NCBI GenBank assembly: GCA_031291295.1
Contig: JARLJI010000255.1
Location: forward strand, 1-56,849
Direction: 5' to 3'
DNA length: 56,849 bases
Source of the DNA: Rhodoferax sp.
Lineage (GTDB): Bacteria > Pseudomonadota > Gammaproteobacteria > Burkholderiales > Burkholderiaceae_C
This document shows positions 35,627-44,101 of the stretch, in pieces. Each line of letters begins with the position of its first letter. Position 1 is the stretch's first letter. The notes below the pieces were generated by a model. That model did no database searches. It saw nothing but the letters and a program-made list of their open reading frames with translations, and had not been told where the DNA came from. The translations under genes and the position numbers were made by a program.

Positions 35627-38485
35627 TCAGTGCGCCTGATCCCAGTTCGGTCCGACGCCGATCTCGGCCAGCAGCGGCACCTTGAGATCGGCGACGCCGG
35701 CCATCAGGCGCGGGATCTCGATCTTCACCCAGTCCACCTCTGATGCGGGCACTTCGAACACCAGTTCGTCGTGCACCTGCATGATCATTTTGGTGGCGCG
35801 CTGCTCCGCATCGAGCACCTGCTGCACCTTGACCATGCTGAGCTTGATCAGGTCCGCCGCCGTGCCCTGCATCGGCGCATTGATGGCGGCGCGCTCGGCG
35901 CCGCTGCGGCGCGGGCCGTTCGGCGAGTTGATCTCGGGCAGGTACAGGCGCCGGCCGAACACGGTCTCCACGTAGCCCTTGGCCTTCGCGCTCAGCTTGG
36001 TTTCATCCATATAGCGCTTGACGCCGGCAAAGCGCTGGAAATAGCGTTCGATGTAGTTCTTGGCGGCCGTGTTGTCGATGCTGAGGTTGCGCGCCAGGCC
36101 ATAGCTGCTCATGCCGTAGATCAGCCCGAAGTTGATGACCTTGGCATAGCGGCGCTGCTCGCTGCTGACCTGCTCGGGGGTCACGCCAAACACCTCGGCC
36201 GCGGTCGCGCGGTGCACATCCAGGCCTTCATGGAAGGCACGCAGCAGCGATTCATCGCCGCTGATGTGGGCCATGATGCGCAGCTCGATCTGGCTGTAGT
36301 CGGCGCTCGCGATCACGCTGCCCGCCGGCGCCACAAAGGCCTCGCGGATGCGCCGCCCTTCGGGCGTGCGCACGGGAATGTTCTGCAGGTTCGGATCGTT
36401 GCTGGACAGGCGCCCGGTGACCGCCACCGCCTGCGCGTAATGCGTGTGCACGCGCCCCGTGCGTGGCAGCGCCATCTGCGCGAGCTTGTCGGTGTAGGTG
36501 CCCTTGAGTTTGGACAGGCCCCGGTGCTCCAAAATCTTGGCCGGCAGCGGATAGTCCTCGGCGAGCTTTTCCAGCACCTCCTCGTCGGTGCTGGGCGCGC
36601 CGGTGGCGGTTTTCTTGACCACGGGCAGACCGAGTTTGGTGAAGAAGATTTCGCCGATCTGCTTCGGGCTGCCGAGGTTGAAGGGCTGGCCCGCCAGCGC
36701 GTGCGCTTCGGCCTCCAGCTGCAAAATGCGCGCGCCCAACTCGGCACTTTGCCGGGCCAGCGTAGGCGCGTCGATCAGCACGCCGTTGCGCTCGATGCGG
36801 TACAGCGTCTCGCTGCTGGCAATCTCCAGCTCGTAGATGAAGTGCAACCCCTTGCCCGGATGACTGTCGGCCTGCAGCCGCGGCCACAGCACCCGGTGCA
36901 CATCCAGCGTCTGGTCCGAGTCTTCACATGAATATTCGGCCGCCTTCGCCACATCGACCTGGGCAAACGGAATCTGGTGCGCGCCCTTGCCGCACAGGTC
37001 TTCGTACTGGATGCCGCTGCGCCCCAGGTGGCGCTCGGCCAGACTCGCCAGGCCATGCGGCTTGTTCACCTCGAGCACATAGCTTTGCAGCATGGTGTCG
37101 TGCGCATAGCCCTGCACCTCGATGCCGTGGTTCGCGAACACATGGCGGTCGTACTTGATGTGCTGGCCGAGCTTGAGTCTGGCCGGGTCTTCCAGCCAGG
37201 GTTTGAGTTTGGCCAGCACCTCGTCGAAGGGCAACTGCACTGGCGCATCCGGCCCGGCGTGGCGCAGCGGGATGTAGGCGGCCTCGCCGGGCGTCACGCT
37301 GAAAGAGATGCCCACAATCTCGGCGCGCATTTCGTCGAGCGAGGTGGTTTCGGTGTCCACGGCCACCAGATCGGCGGCTTCGATTTTGGCGAGCCAGGCG
37401 TCGAACGCGTCCCAGGTCAGAATGGTGTCGTAGGCGACGGTGCTGACGCGGGCGGGAAGGGAGACGGGTTCGTCGAACAGGCCTGGGGCGCGGTCGGAAT
37501 GGGGGGCAGAGCCAGCTTCGCTTCGCTGCGTCGATCCGACCCCCATTCCGGCCCCAATGCCTGAACCTGCGCCCGGCTCACCGGCCATGCCCTTGGCCAG
37601 CGTCTTGAACCCATATTTTTCGTAAAAAACCTTCAAAGCCCCTGTATCCATTGGATGGATCGCTATCGAATCCATAGCCGGCAGGCCCTCGACATAGTCC
37701 GCCAGATCGCAGTCGGTCTTGACCGTCAGAAGTTGGCGGGCGGTCGGCAGCCAGTCGAAGGCCTTGCGCAAATTCTCGCCGGCCACCCCCTTGATATTGC
37801 CGGCGTTGGCCACCACGCCTTCAAGCGATCCGTACTCCTGCAGCCATTTCGCCGCGGTCTTGGGGCCAACCTTTTCCACGCCCGGCACATTGTCGACCTG
37901 GTCGCCCACCAGCGTCTGGTAATCGACCATCAGGGACGGCGGCACGCCGAACTCGTTCATCACACCGGCCACGTCGCGCTTTTTGCCATTCATGGTGTCG
38001 ATGATGGTGATGTGCTCGTTGACGAGCTGGCTCAGGTCCTTGTCGCCGCTGGACACCACCACCTCGATGCCCTGCTTTGCGGCCGTCACGGCCAGCGTGC
38101 CGATCACGTCGTCGGCCTCGACGCCGGGCACGTCCAACACCTTCCAGCCGAGCAGGCGCACGACCTCGTGGATCGGCTCGATCTGCGCACGCAGGTCGTC
38201 CGGCATGGGGCTGCGGTGCTGCTTGTACTCGGGATAGATGGCGTCGCGAAAGGTCGGGCCTTTGGCGTCAAAAATGCAGGCCGCATAGTCGGCCCGCACG
38301 TCCTTGCGCAGCCGCTCCATCATGTTGATCATGCCGCGAATGGCGCCGGTGGCTGCACTGGCGGAATCGCCCGGCACCGCGCGCAGATCGGGCATCGCAT
38401 GAAATGCGCGGTACAGGTAGCTGGAGCCGTCCACCAGCAGCAAGGTCTTGGGGGGGCTATTTCCGTCGGTGTTTTGGTCGCTCAT
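35627..38485 (-). CDS. polA: DNA polymerase I
   Basis: Repair/Okazaki polymerase, 952 aa from the ATG at 38485 (957 aa if the GTG at 38500 is used). 5' nuclease domain about 1-300 (LLVDGSSYLYRAFHAM, EADDVIGTLA). The 3'-5' exonuclease domain, about 360-530, has active-type residues (VAVDTETTSLDEM, YSCEDSDQTL). Polymerase motifs: DYSQIELRIMAHIS, KVINFGLIYGMSSYGLA and MQVHDELVFEV. The linker at about 310-330 is Gly/Ser-rich and encoded by a palindromic repeat (37495-37550). A second repeat (37630-37678) lies in the segment around IAIHPMDTGALKVF. Confidence 0.96.
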   Translation of the reverse strand: MSDQNTDGNSPPKTLLLVDGSSYLYRAFHAMPDLRAVPGDSASAATGAIRGMINMMERLRKDVRADYAACIFDAKGPTFRDAIYPEYKQHRSPMPDDLRAQIEPIHEVVRLLGWKVLDVPGVEADDVIGTLAVTAAKQGIEVVVSSGDKDLSQLVNEHITIIDTMNGKKRDVAGVMNEFGVPPSLMVDYQTLVGDQVDNVPGVEKVGPKTAAKWLQEYGSLEGVVANAGNIKGVAGENLRKAFDWLPTARQLLTVKTDCDLADYVEGLPAMDSIAIHPMDTGALKVFYEKYGFKTLAKGMAGEPGAGSGIGAGMGVGSTQRSEAGSAPHSDRAPGLFDEPVSLPARVSTVAYDTILTWDAFDAWLAKIEAADLVAVDTETTSLDEMRAEIVGISFSVTPGEAAYIPLRHAGPDAPVQLPFDEVLAKLKPWLEDPARLKLGQHIKYDRHVFANHGIEVQGYAHDTMLQSYVLEVNKPHGLASLAERHLGRSGIQYEDLCGKGAHQIPFAQVDVAKAAEYSCEDSDQTLDVHRVLWPRLQADSHPGKGLHFIYELEIASSETLYRIERNGVLIDAPTLARQSAELGARILQLEAEAHALAGQPFNLGSPKQIGEIFFTKLGLPVVKKTATGAPSTDEEVLEKLAEDYPLPAKILEHRGLSKLKGTYTDKLAQMALPRTGRVHTHYAQAVAVTGRLSSNDPNLQNIPVRTPEGRRIREAFVAPAGSVIASADYSQIELRIMAHISGDESLLRAFHEGLDVHRATAAEVFGVTPEQVSSEQRRYAKVINFGLIYGMSSYGLARNLSIDNTAAKNYIERYFQRFAGVKRYMDETKLSAKAKGYVETVFGRRLYLPEINSPNGPRRSGAERAAINAPMQGTAADLIKLSMVKVQQVLDAEQRATKMIMQVHDELVFEVPASEVDWVKIEIPRLMAGVADLKVPLLAEIGVGPNWDQAH
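37495..37550. repeat. Palindromic repeat in the polA linker
   Basis: Arms CGGAATGGGGG (37495-37505) and CCCCCATTCCG (37540-37550) are perfect 11-bp inverted repeats with a 34-nt spacer that includes GCTTCGCTTCGCTGCG. It resembles REP-type elements I recall from Burkholderiales. It sits in frame in the linker between the 5' nuclease and exonuclease domains of PolA. Confidence 0.65.
37630..37678 (-). repeat. Interspersed repeat (17-nt core plus tail), copy in polA
   Basis: Core GCTATCGAATCCATAGC (37662-37678), a near-perfect palindrome, with a tail through GGGGCTTTGAAGG on the minus strand to about 37630. In frame in polA. Confidence 0.6.
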
Positions 38486-38543
38486 GTCCGGATTGTGCAC
38501 GGCCGCGCAGGCGCACGTGGCGTGCCCCGCCTACAATGACGGT

Positions 38544-38870
38544 ATGCGTTCCACCCATTTTTCCCTGCTGCTGGCCTTGTGCTGCGGCGCCGCCTTGGCC
38601 CAGACCCCGACGCCGGTGCAGACGCCCGTGCCCGGCCCCAAATTGGCCCCGGAGCAACGCATCGAGCGCATCCACCATGAGGACGCAGGCAGCAGCATCG
38701 ACGAGCTGCGTTACGGTGGGGAGACGAAAAGCATCACCGTACAGCCCAAGGCCAAGGTACCGCCCTACGAGATCCAGCCGAGCGACGGCACCCACAGCGA
38801 ACCGGCCACCCGCGACGGTACCGCCCCTGCGCCTGCGGGCCAGCGGGTCTGGAATGTCCTGAAATATTGA
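38544..38870 (+). CDS. Exported DUF2782-like protein of unknown function
   Basis: A 108-aa protein with a signal peptide (cut GAALA/QTPT, about residue 17), then a Pro/Thr-rich stretch, a conserved core RIERIHHEDAGSSIDELRYGGE, ITVQPKAKVPPYEI, and a C-terminal RVWNVLKY. It is conserved, to my memory, next to thrB/polA in beta-proteobacteria as DUF2782. No catalytic motif is visible. It precedes thrB by 16 nt. Confidence 0.7.
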   Translation: MRSTHFSLLLALCCGAALAQTPTPVQTPVPGPKLAPEQRIERIHHEDAGSSIDELRYGGETKSITVQPKAKVPPYEIQPSDGTHSEPATRDGTAPAPAGQRVWNVLKY

Positions 38871-38886
38871 AATGTTGTTTTGATCG

Positions 38887-39849
38887 ATGGCTGTCTATAC
38901 CGAAGTCTCTTTCGATGAGGCGCGCGAACTGCTGCGCCAGCTGAACCTGGGGGAGTTGACGGCGCTGCGCGGCATCGAAGGCGGCATCGAAAACACCAAT
39001 TACTTTGTCACCACTGAGCAGGACGGGAAGCCGGCTGACTACGTGCTCACGCTGTTCGAGCGCCTGACGGCGGAGCAGCTGCCCTTTTACCTGCACCTGA
39101 TGAAGCATCTGGCGCAGCACGGCTTGCCGGTGCCGGATCCGGCGGCGAACCGGGCCGGCGACATTTTGCACACCGTGCAAGGCAAGCCCGCCGCCGTGGT
39201 GAACCGCCTGCGCGGCCACAGCGAGCTCGCGCCCACGCCGGCCCACTGCGCCGCGGTGGGCACCACGCTGGCGCGCATGCACCTGGCCGCGCGTGACTTC
39301 CCGCAGCACCAGCCCAACCTGCGCGGCCTGCCCTGGTGGAACCAGACCGTGCCGGTGGTGCTGCCGCACTTGAGCGCATCGCAGGCAGCGCTGATTCAGA
39401 GCGAACTGGCCTACCAGAATCACGTGGCGGCCTCCTCCGCCTACGCCGCGCTGCCGCGCGGGCCGGTGCACGCCGACCTGTTCCGCGACAACGTGCTGTT
39501 CGAGGCGAGTGAGCTCACCGGCGTGTTCGATTTTTATTTTGCCGGCGTCGACACCTGGCTGTTCGACCTCGCCGTGTGCCTGAACGACTGGTGCATCGAT
39601 CTGGCAACCGGCGCGCACGACGCCACGCGTGCCGACAGCCTGCTCGCCGCCTACGCCGCGGTACGCCCTCTGAGCACCGCCGAGCGCCAGCTGCTGCCTG
39701 CCATGCTGCGCGCGGGCGCCCTGCGCTTCTGGGTCTCGCGGCTGTGGGACCATCACCTGCCGCGCGAGGCCGCCATCCTCAAGGCGCATGATCCATCGCA
39801 TTTTGAGCGGGTATTGCGCGAGCGGGCCCGCCACCCTGTCACACTCTGA
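38887..39849 (+). CDS. thrB: Homoserine kinase, aminoglycoside-phosphotransferase fold (ThrB-II)
   Basis: Phosphorylates homoserine on the threonine pathway. The 320-aa protein is the APH-fold type, not the GHMP type of E. coli. Signature opening MAVYTEVSFDEARELL, then GIEGGIENTNYFV, and the catalytic loop GPVHADLFRDNVLF with the metal-binding IFDFYFAG-like GVFDFYFAGVDTWLFDLA. Confidence 0.94.
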   Translation: MAVYTEVSFDEARELLRQLNLGELTALRGIEGGIENTNYFVTTEQDGKPADYVLTLFERLTAEQLPFYLHLMKHLAQHGLPVPDPAANRAGDILHTVQGKPAAVVNRLRGHSELAPTPAHCAAVGTTLARMHLAARDFPQHQPNLRGLPWWNQTVPVVLPHLSASQAALIQSELAYQNHVAASSAYAALPRGPVHADLFRDNVLFEASELTGVFDFYFAGVDTWLFDLAVCLNDWCIDLATGAHDATRADSLLAAYAAVRPLSTAERQLLPAMLRAGALRFWVSRLWDHHLPREAAILKAHDPSHFERVLRERARHPVTL

Positions 39850-39895
39850 ACTGCGCCGGCCGGTCCGGCCCGCCCTTGAAATTTCGCCTCTTTTC

Positions 39896-39923
39896 GGCGT
39901 GCAAGACCGGTTTTTTGCACGCC
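39896..39923 (+). other. Hairpin-forming inverted repeat after thrB
   Basis: Arms GGCGTGCAA (39896-39904) and TTGCACGCC (39915-39923) with a 10-nt loop. No T run follows, so it is a poor intrinsic terminator. It lies 36 nt before the next start. Confidence 0.4.
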
Positions 39924-39958
39924 ACCCCCGGAATGGCTGCCCTGCCTGACTACTTATC

Positions 39959-40738
39959 ATGAAATTGAACATCGTCCCCGCGCGTACCGGCATTGAATGG
40001 GTCAAGCTGGGCATTCAAACCTTTTTCAAGCAGCCCTTGGCGCTGGCCGGCCTGTTCTTCATGTTCATGGCCATCATGTCGGTCGCCACGCTGATCCCCT
40101 TCATTGGCGGCGCCCTTGCGCTGGCGTTCCTGCCGGCGGCCACGCTGGGCCTGATGGCCGCCACGCAGGAAGCCACCAAGGGCAAATTTCCAATGCCCTC
40201 CATCCTGATCACCGCGTTTCGCGCGGGCCGCCAGGAACTGCGCTCCATGCTGGTGCTGGGCGCGCTCTACGCCGCGGGCTTTTTGCTGGTGATGGGCATC
40301 TCGGCCTTGTTCGACGGCGGCCAGTTCGCCAGGATGTACCTGCTGGGCGACCGGGTCTCGGGCGACATGATCCTGTCCTCCGACTTCCAGCTCGCCATGT
40401 GGGTTGCCATGGGCCTGTACCTGCCGCTGTCGCTGCTGTTCTGGCACGCCCCGGCGCTGGTGCACTGGTATGGCGTGCCACCGGCCAAGAGCCTGTTTTT
40501 CAGCATCGTGGCGTGCTTTCGCAATTTCGGCGCCTTCACCGTGTTCGGGCTGGTCTGGGCCACGGTGTTTCTGGCCGTGGGCCTGGTGTTCGCGCTGCTC
40601 GCGGCGCTGCTGGGCAGCCCGGAGCTGGTGTCCATCGCCATGATGCCGATCGCGCTGCTGATGGCGACCATGTTCTTCACCTCGATCTACTTCACGTTTC
40701 GCGACAGCTTTGCCACCACCGAGCCCGAAACGGCCTAG
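39959..40738 (+). CDS. BPSS1780-family integral membrane protein
   Basis: A 259-aa inner-membrane protein with about six hydrophobic segments in pairs. The N-terminus (MKLNIVPARTGIEWVKLGIQTFFKQPLAL) matches the BPSS1780 family, named from Burkholderia. Function unknown. Confidence 0.75.
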   Translation: MKLNIVPARTGIEWVKLGIQTFFKQPLALAGLFFMFMAIMSVATLIPFIGGALALAFLPAATLGLMAATQEATKGKFPMPSILITAFRAGRQELRSMLVLGALYAAGFLLVMGISALFDGGQFARMYLLGDRVSGDMILSSDFQLAMWVAMGLYLPLSLLFWHAPALVHWYGVPPAKSLFFSIVACFRNFGAFTVFGLVWATVFLAVGLVFALLAALLGSPELVSIAMMPIALLMATMFFTSIYFTFRDSFATTEPETA

Positions 40739-40768
40739 CGCAGCGAAGGGCCGCCCCGAGCAAGCTCG

Positions 40769-40814
40769 GCCCCCTCGGGGGGCAGCGACGACACGCAGTG
40801 CGGAGCGTGGGGGC
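40769..40814. repeat. GC-rich palindromic intergenic repeat, copy 2
   Basis: A 46-nt element with the block GCCCCCTCGGGGGGC, nearly the reverse complement of 7231-7278. It fills the space between the BPSS1780-family gene and the convergent uvrD. Flanking sequence at 40741-40768 (GGGCCGCCCCGAGCAAGCTC) may belong to a larger element. Confidence 0.75.
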
Positions 40815-40820
40815 TCTTTT

Positions 40821-43214
40821 TTACACTGGCACCAGTTTGGCCACGCTCAGCGCCAGCCATTTGACGCCGTGGCGCGGGAAGTTGACCTGCGCACGCGCGT
40901 CGTCGCCGACGCCCTCGAGCGTGATCACGGTGCCCTCGCCGAACTTGGTGTGAAACACCTGCATGCCCGAACGCAGACCGTGCGACGGGGCGGCCTTTTG
41001 CGCCGGCACGGGCGGGCTCGCGTACTGCCCCGTTAATTTCGAATAGTCACTGCCAAAACCGCCTCCAGCCCTTGAGTAGCGGTCACCTCCAGATCCTGAA
41101 TTCATAGCAAACCCGGAACCGAAGCCCTGATTCTTTGGCGTGAGCCATTTCAGCTTTGACTCCGGCAGCTCGTCGAAAAATCGGCTCTTGAGGTTGTAGC
41201 GGGTCTGGCCGTGCAGCATGCGCGTTTGCGAATGGCTCAGATACAGGCGCTTGCGCGCACGCGTGATGGCCACATACATCAGGCGGCGCTCTTCTTCCAG
41301 GCCATCTTGGTCACTCATCGAGTTTTCGTGCGGGAACAGCCCCTCCTCCAGGCCGGTGATGAACACGCAGTCGAATTCCAGCCCCTTGGCGGAGTGCACG
41401 GTCATCAGCTGCACCGCGTCCTGTCCGGCCTGGGCCTGGTTATCGCCGGATTCGAGCGCCGCGTGGGTCAGGAAAGCCGCCAGCGGTGACAACGTCTCAC
41501 CCGTGTCGGCATCGGGGGGGGGCAGGTCCGCCACGGGCCGATGGGGGTCCAGCCCCTGGCTGGCGGGTGATTGGCTCAGGGCATGCCCCAACTCATCGAC
41601 CGGCAGCGCCACGGCGTCGCGGCCAAAGCCTTCCTGCGAGACAAAGCTTTCGGCCGCGTTGACCAGTTCTTCCAGATTCTCGACGCGGTCCGCGCCTTCG
41701 CGCTCGGCCTTGTAGTGCTCGATCAGGCCGCTCGCGTCGAGCACCCGCTCGATGATGTCGCGCAGCGTCATGCCTTGGGTCTGCTCGCGCAGCACGTCGA
41801 TCTTGGCCACGAACGCGCCCAGGTTGGCACCGGCCTTGCCGGCCACCGTGCTCACGGCGTCGCTGAGCGAGCAGCCGGCGCCGCGCGCGGCATCCTGCAA
41901 CTGCTCGATGCTGCGCGCGCCAATGCCGCGCGGCGGAAAGTTGACGACGCGCATGAAGCTGGTGTCGTCGCGCGGGTTCTCCAGCAGGCGCAAATAGGCC
42001 AGCGCGTGCTTGATTTCGGCGCGCTCGAAAAACCGCAGGCCGCCGTACACGCGGTACGGCACGCTGGCGTTGAACAGCGCCGTCTCGATCACCCGGCTTT
42101 GCGCGTTGCTGCGGTACAGCACGGCAATTTCGTGGCGCGCTATTCCTGCATCAAGGCCTTCGCCGCGCACCAGCTGGCGCATTTCATCGACCATCCACTG
42201 CGCCTCGGCGAAGTCGCTGGTGGACTCGTACACGCGCACCGGCTCGCCGGGGCCCTGGTCGGTGCGCAGGTTCTTGCCCAGGCGCTTGCTGTTGTGGCTG
42301 ATCAGCTCGTTGGCCGAATCGAGGATGTTGCTGTAGCTGCGGTAGTTCTGCTCCAGCTTGATCTGGTGCTTGACGGAGAACTCGCGCACGAAGTCGGCCA
42401 TGTTGCCGACCCGCGCACCGCGAAAGGCGTAGATGCTCTGGTCGTCGTCGCCCACCGTCAGCACACTGCTTTCGGGGCCGGCCAGTTGCTTGATCCAGGC
42501 GTACTGCAGCTTGTTGGTGTCCTGAAATTCGTCGATCAGGATGTGCCGAAAGCGCCGCTGGTAATGCTCGCGAATCGGATCGTTGTCGCGCAGCAGTTCG
42601 TAGGCGCGCAGCATCAGCTCGCCAAAATCGACCACCCCTTCGCGCTGGCACTGATCTTCATAGAGCTGGTAAATCTCGATCTTCTTGCGCGTCTCTTCAT
42701 CACGCGCCTCGACCATGTTGGGGCGCAGGCCGTCTTCCTTGCAGCCCGCGATGAACCATTGCGTCTGCTTGGCCGGAAAACGCTCGTCGTCCACGTTGAA
42801 CTGCTTCATCAGGCGCTTGATGGCGCTGAGCTGGTCCTGCGTATCGAGGATCTGGAAGCTTTGCGGCAGGTTGGCAAGCTTGTGGTGCGCGCGCAGCAAG
42901 CGGTTGCACAGCCCGTGGAAGGTGCCGATCCACATGCCGCGCACGTTCACCGGCAGCATGCTGGACAGGCGCGTCATCATCTCCCTGGCGGCCTTGTTGG
43001 TAAAGGTCACGGCCAGCACGCCGCCGGGCGAGATCTGGCCGGTTTGCAGCAGCCAGGCGATGCGTGTGGTGAGCACGCGCGTCTTGCCCGAGCCGGCCCC
43101 CGCCAGAATCAGTGCGTGTTCGTTGGGCAGCGTCACAGCGGCGCGCTGCTCCGGATTGAGGTTGTCCAGCAATGGAGAGTTGGACGCGCCGGGCCGTGTA
43201 ATTTCTGAGAACAT
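40821..43214 (-). CDS. uvrD: DNA helicase II, UvrD/PcrA family
   Basis: A 797-aa superfamily 1A 3'-5' helicase for mismatch and excision repair, from the ATG at 43214 (MFSEITRPG). An open frame continues upstream but is a shadow of the neighbouring gene. Motifs: LNPEQRAAV (Q motif), Walker A GAGSGKTR, TFTNKAAREM (Ia), DEFQDTNKLQY (II), GDDDQSIYAFRGA (III), QNYRS (IV), TVHSAKGLEFDCVFI (V), ITRARKRLYLSHSQTR (VI). C-terminal Tudor-like VFHTKFGEGTVITLEG domain. The Gly/Ser-rich linker before it (SGSGGDRYSRAGGGFG) is encoded by a repeat copy (41055-41108). Confidence 0.95.
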   Translation of the reverse strand: MFSEITRPGASNSPLLDNLNPEQRAAVTLPNEHALILAGAGSGKTRVLTTRIAWLLQTGQISPGGVLAVTFTNKAAREMMTRLSSMLPVNVRGMWIGTFHGLCNRLLRAHHKLANLPQSFQILDTQDQLSAIKRLMKQFNVDDERFPAKQTQWFIAGCKEDGLRPNMVEARDEETRKKIEIYQLYEDQCQREGVVDFGELMLRAYELLRDNDPIREHYQRRFRHILIDEFQDTNKLQYAWIKQLAGPESSVLTVGDDDQSIYAFRGARVGNMADFVREFSVKHQIKLEQNYRSYSNILDSANELISHNSKRLGKNLRTDQGPGEPVRVYESTSDFAEAQWMVDEMRQLVRGEGLDAGIARHEIAVLYRSNAQSRVIETALFNASVPYRVYGGLRFFERAEIKHALAYLRLLENPRDDTSFMRVVNFPPRGIGARSIEQLQDAARGAGCSLSDAVSTVAGKAGANLGAFVAKIDVLREQTQGMTLRDIIERVLDASGLIEHYKAEREGADRVENLEELVNAAESFVSQEGFGRDAVALPVDELGHALSQSPASQGLDPHRPVADLPPPDADTGETLSPLAAFLTHAALESGDNQAQAGQDAVQLMTVHSAKGLEFDCVFITGLEEGLFPHENSMSDQDGLEEERRLMYVAITRARKRLYLSHSQTRMLHGQTRYNLKSRFFDELPESKLKWLTPKNQGFGSGFAMNSGSGGDRYSRAGGGFGSDYSKLTGQYASPPVPAQKAAPSHGLRSGMQVFHTKFGEGTVITLEGVGDDARAQVNFPRHGVKWLALSVAKLVPV
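41055..41108 (-). repeat. Interspersed repeat (17-nt core plus tail), copy in uvrD
   Basis: Core (minus) GCTATGAATTCAGGATC at 41092-41108; the tail ends in GGGCTGGAGGCGGTTT, matching the copy at 26977. In frame, it encodes the Gly-rich linker of UvrD. Confidence 0.65.
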
Positions 43215-43238
43215 ACGGTCATTGTAGAAAGCCCCCCG

Positions 43239-43949
43239 ATGAAATCCCTGCTTTATCTGTTTTGCCTTGCCACCTGCGCGCTGGCGCAGGCGCAATCGTT
43301 TTGCGCCAGCGACGGCGAGCGGGCGCCCGTGGCGCTGGTGGAGCGCTTCACCAGCGCCGACTGCGAAGCCTGCTGGAGCGACGCCAGCACCCCGAAGACG
43401 TCGGGCCGGCAAGTCGCCATCGACTGGATCGTGCCCTCCGCCCGCGGTGATGACGCCCCCTTGTCGGCCGCCGCCAGCCGCGACGCCCTCGCGCGACTGC
43501 AGGCGCTCGGCCGCAGCGCACCGGCACAAGCCCTGACCGTCGCCAGCCCTGTCACCGGCGCCCAGGCGGGCGCGAAGGCGCTGCCGCTGCGGGCGGCGCA
43601 CGGCCTGCCGTTCAACGACTACATTGCCGCGTCGGTCGAAATGAAACCTGTGCCCGTCATGGCGCCCGACAGCGGACCCTGGACCGCCTGGCTGGTGCTG
43701 GTGGAAACCATTGCGGCCGGCCAGGATGGCACGCCGGTCGCACGCAATCTGGCAAGAAACGCCTTGCAGTCCATATGGGACGTGCACAAGCAGCTATCAG
43801 AATCGGAGCAACCCCAATTCTTCGAGTCGCGCCCCATGTACATTCCGCCAGGCGCCCACCCGGAGCGCCTGCGCGTCGTGGCTTGGGTGCAGGACGCCCA
43901 GGGACGGGTGCTGGCGGCGGCCCAGTCGCGCTGCAAGCCGGCCGACTGA
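43239..43949 (+). CDS. Exported DUF1223-like protein with CxxC motif
   Basis: A 236-aa exported protein. The signal peptide is cut about residue 19 (CALAQA/QS). VALVERFTSADCEACWSD carries a CEAC motif in a thioredoxin-like position, as in DUF1223 proteins. The rest has no recognised catalytic motif. Its start is 24 nt from the divergent uvrD start. A repeat copy (43761-43809) lies in frame around QSIWDVHKQLSESEQ. Confidence 0.65.
   Translation: MKSLLYLFCLATCALAQAQSFCASDGERAPVALVERFTSADCEACWSDASTPKTSGRQVAIDWIVPSARGDDAPLSAAASRDALARLQALGRSAPAQALTVASPVTGAQAGAKALPLRAAHGLPFNDYIAASVEMKPVPVMAPDSGPWTAWLVLVETIAAGQDGTPVARNLARNALQSIWDVHKQLSESEQPQFFESRPMYIPPGAHPERLRVVAWVQDAQGRVLAAAQSRCKPAD
43761..43809 (-). 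repeat. Interspersed repeat (17-nt core plus tail), copy in the DUF1223-like gene
   Basis: Core GCTATCAGAATCGGAGC at 43793-43809; the tail reads toward 43761 on the minus strand. It aligns with the copy at 26977 over the whole tail. Confidence 0.65.
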
Positions 43950-43976
43950 CATCGGCAGAAACAGGTAGAATCAAGC

Positions 43977-44008
43977 ACCGGGCCCAAGCAATTGGGACCC
44001 GGTTTTTT
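43977..44008 (+). terminator. Intrinsic terminator with GCAA tetraloop
   Basis: Stem ACCGGGCCCAA with TTGGGACCCGGT (one bulged base) closing a GCAA loop (GNRA type), followed by six T. It ends the DUF1223-like gene transcript before guaC. Confidence 0.88.
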
Positions 44009-44101
44009 GTGTCTGAACCGCTCCTTTGGGCCCAGAGACAATGCCGGCTCCAATCCAAGTGCTCAATCGTCTTTTTTTGACTATTCTGGAGCTTGGATGC
44101 C

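Noticed and set aside
39896..39923. Intrinsic terminator after thrB
   Set aside because: The hairpin is good, but no T run follows on either strand; kept only as a hairpin feature.
43215..43787. N-terminal extension of UvrD (open frame to 43787)
   Set aside because: The extension is antisense to the DUF1223-like gene; homologous sequence begins at the Met encoded at 43214.
44009..44101. Riboswitch or leader upstream of guaC
   Set aside because: The 93-nt leader after the terminator has no conserved purine-aptamer features.
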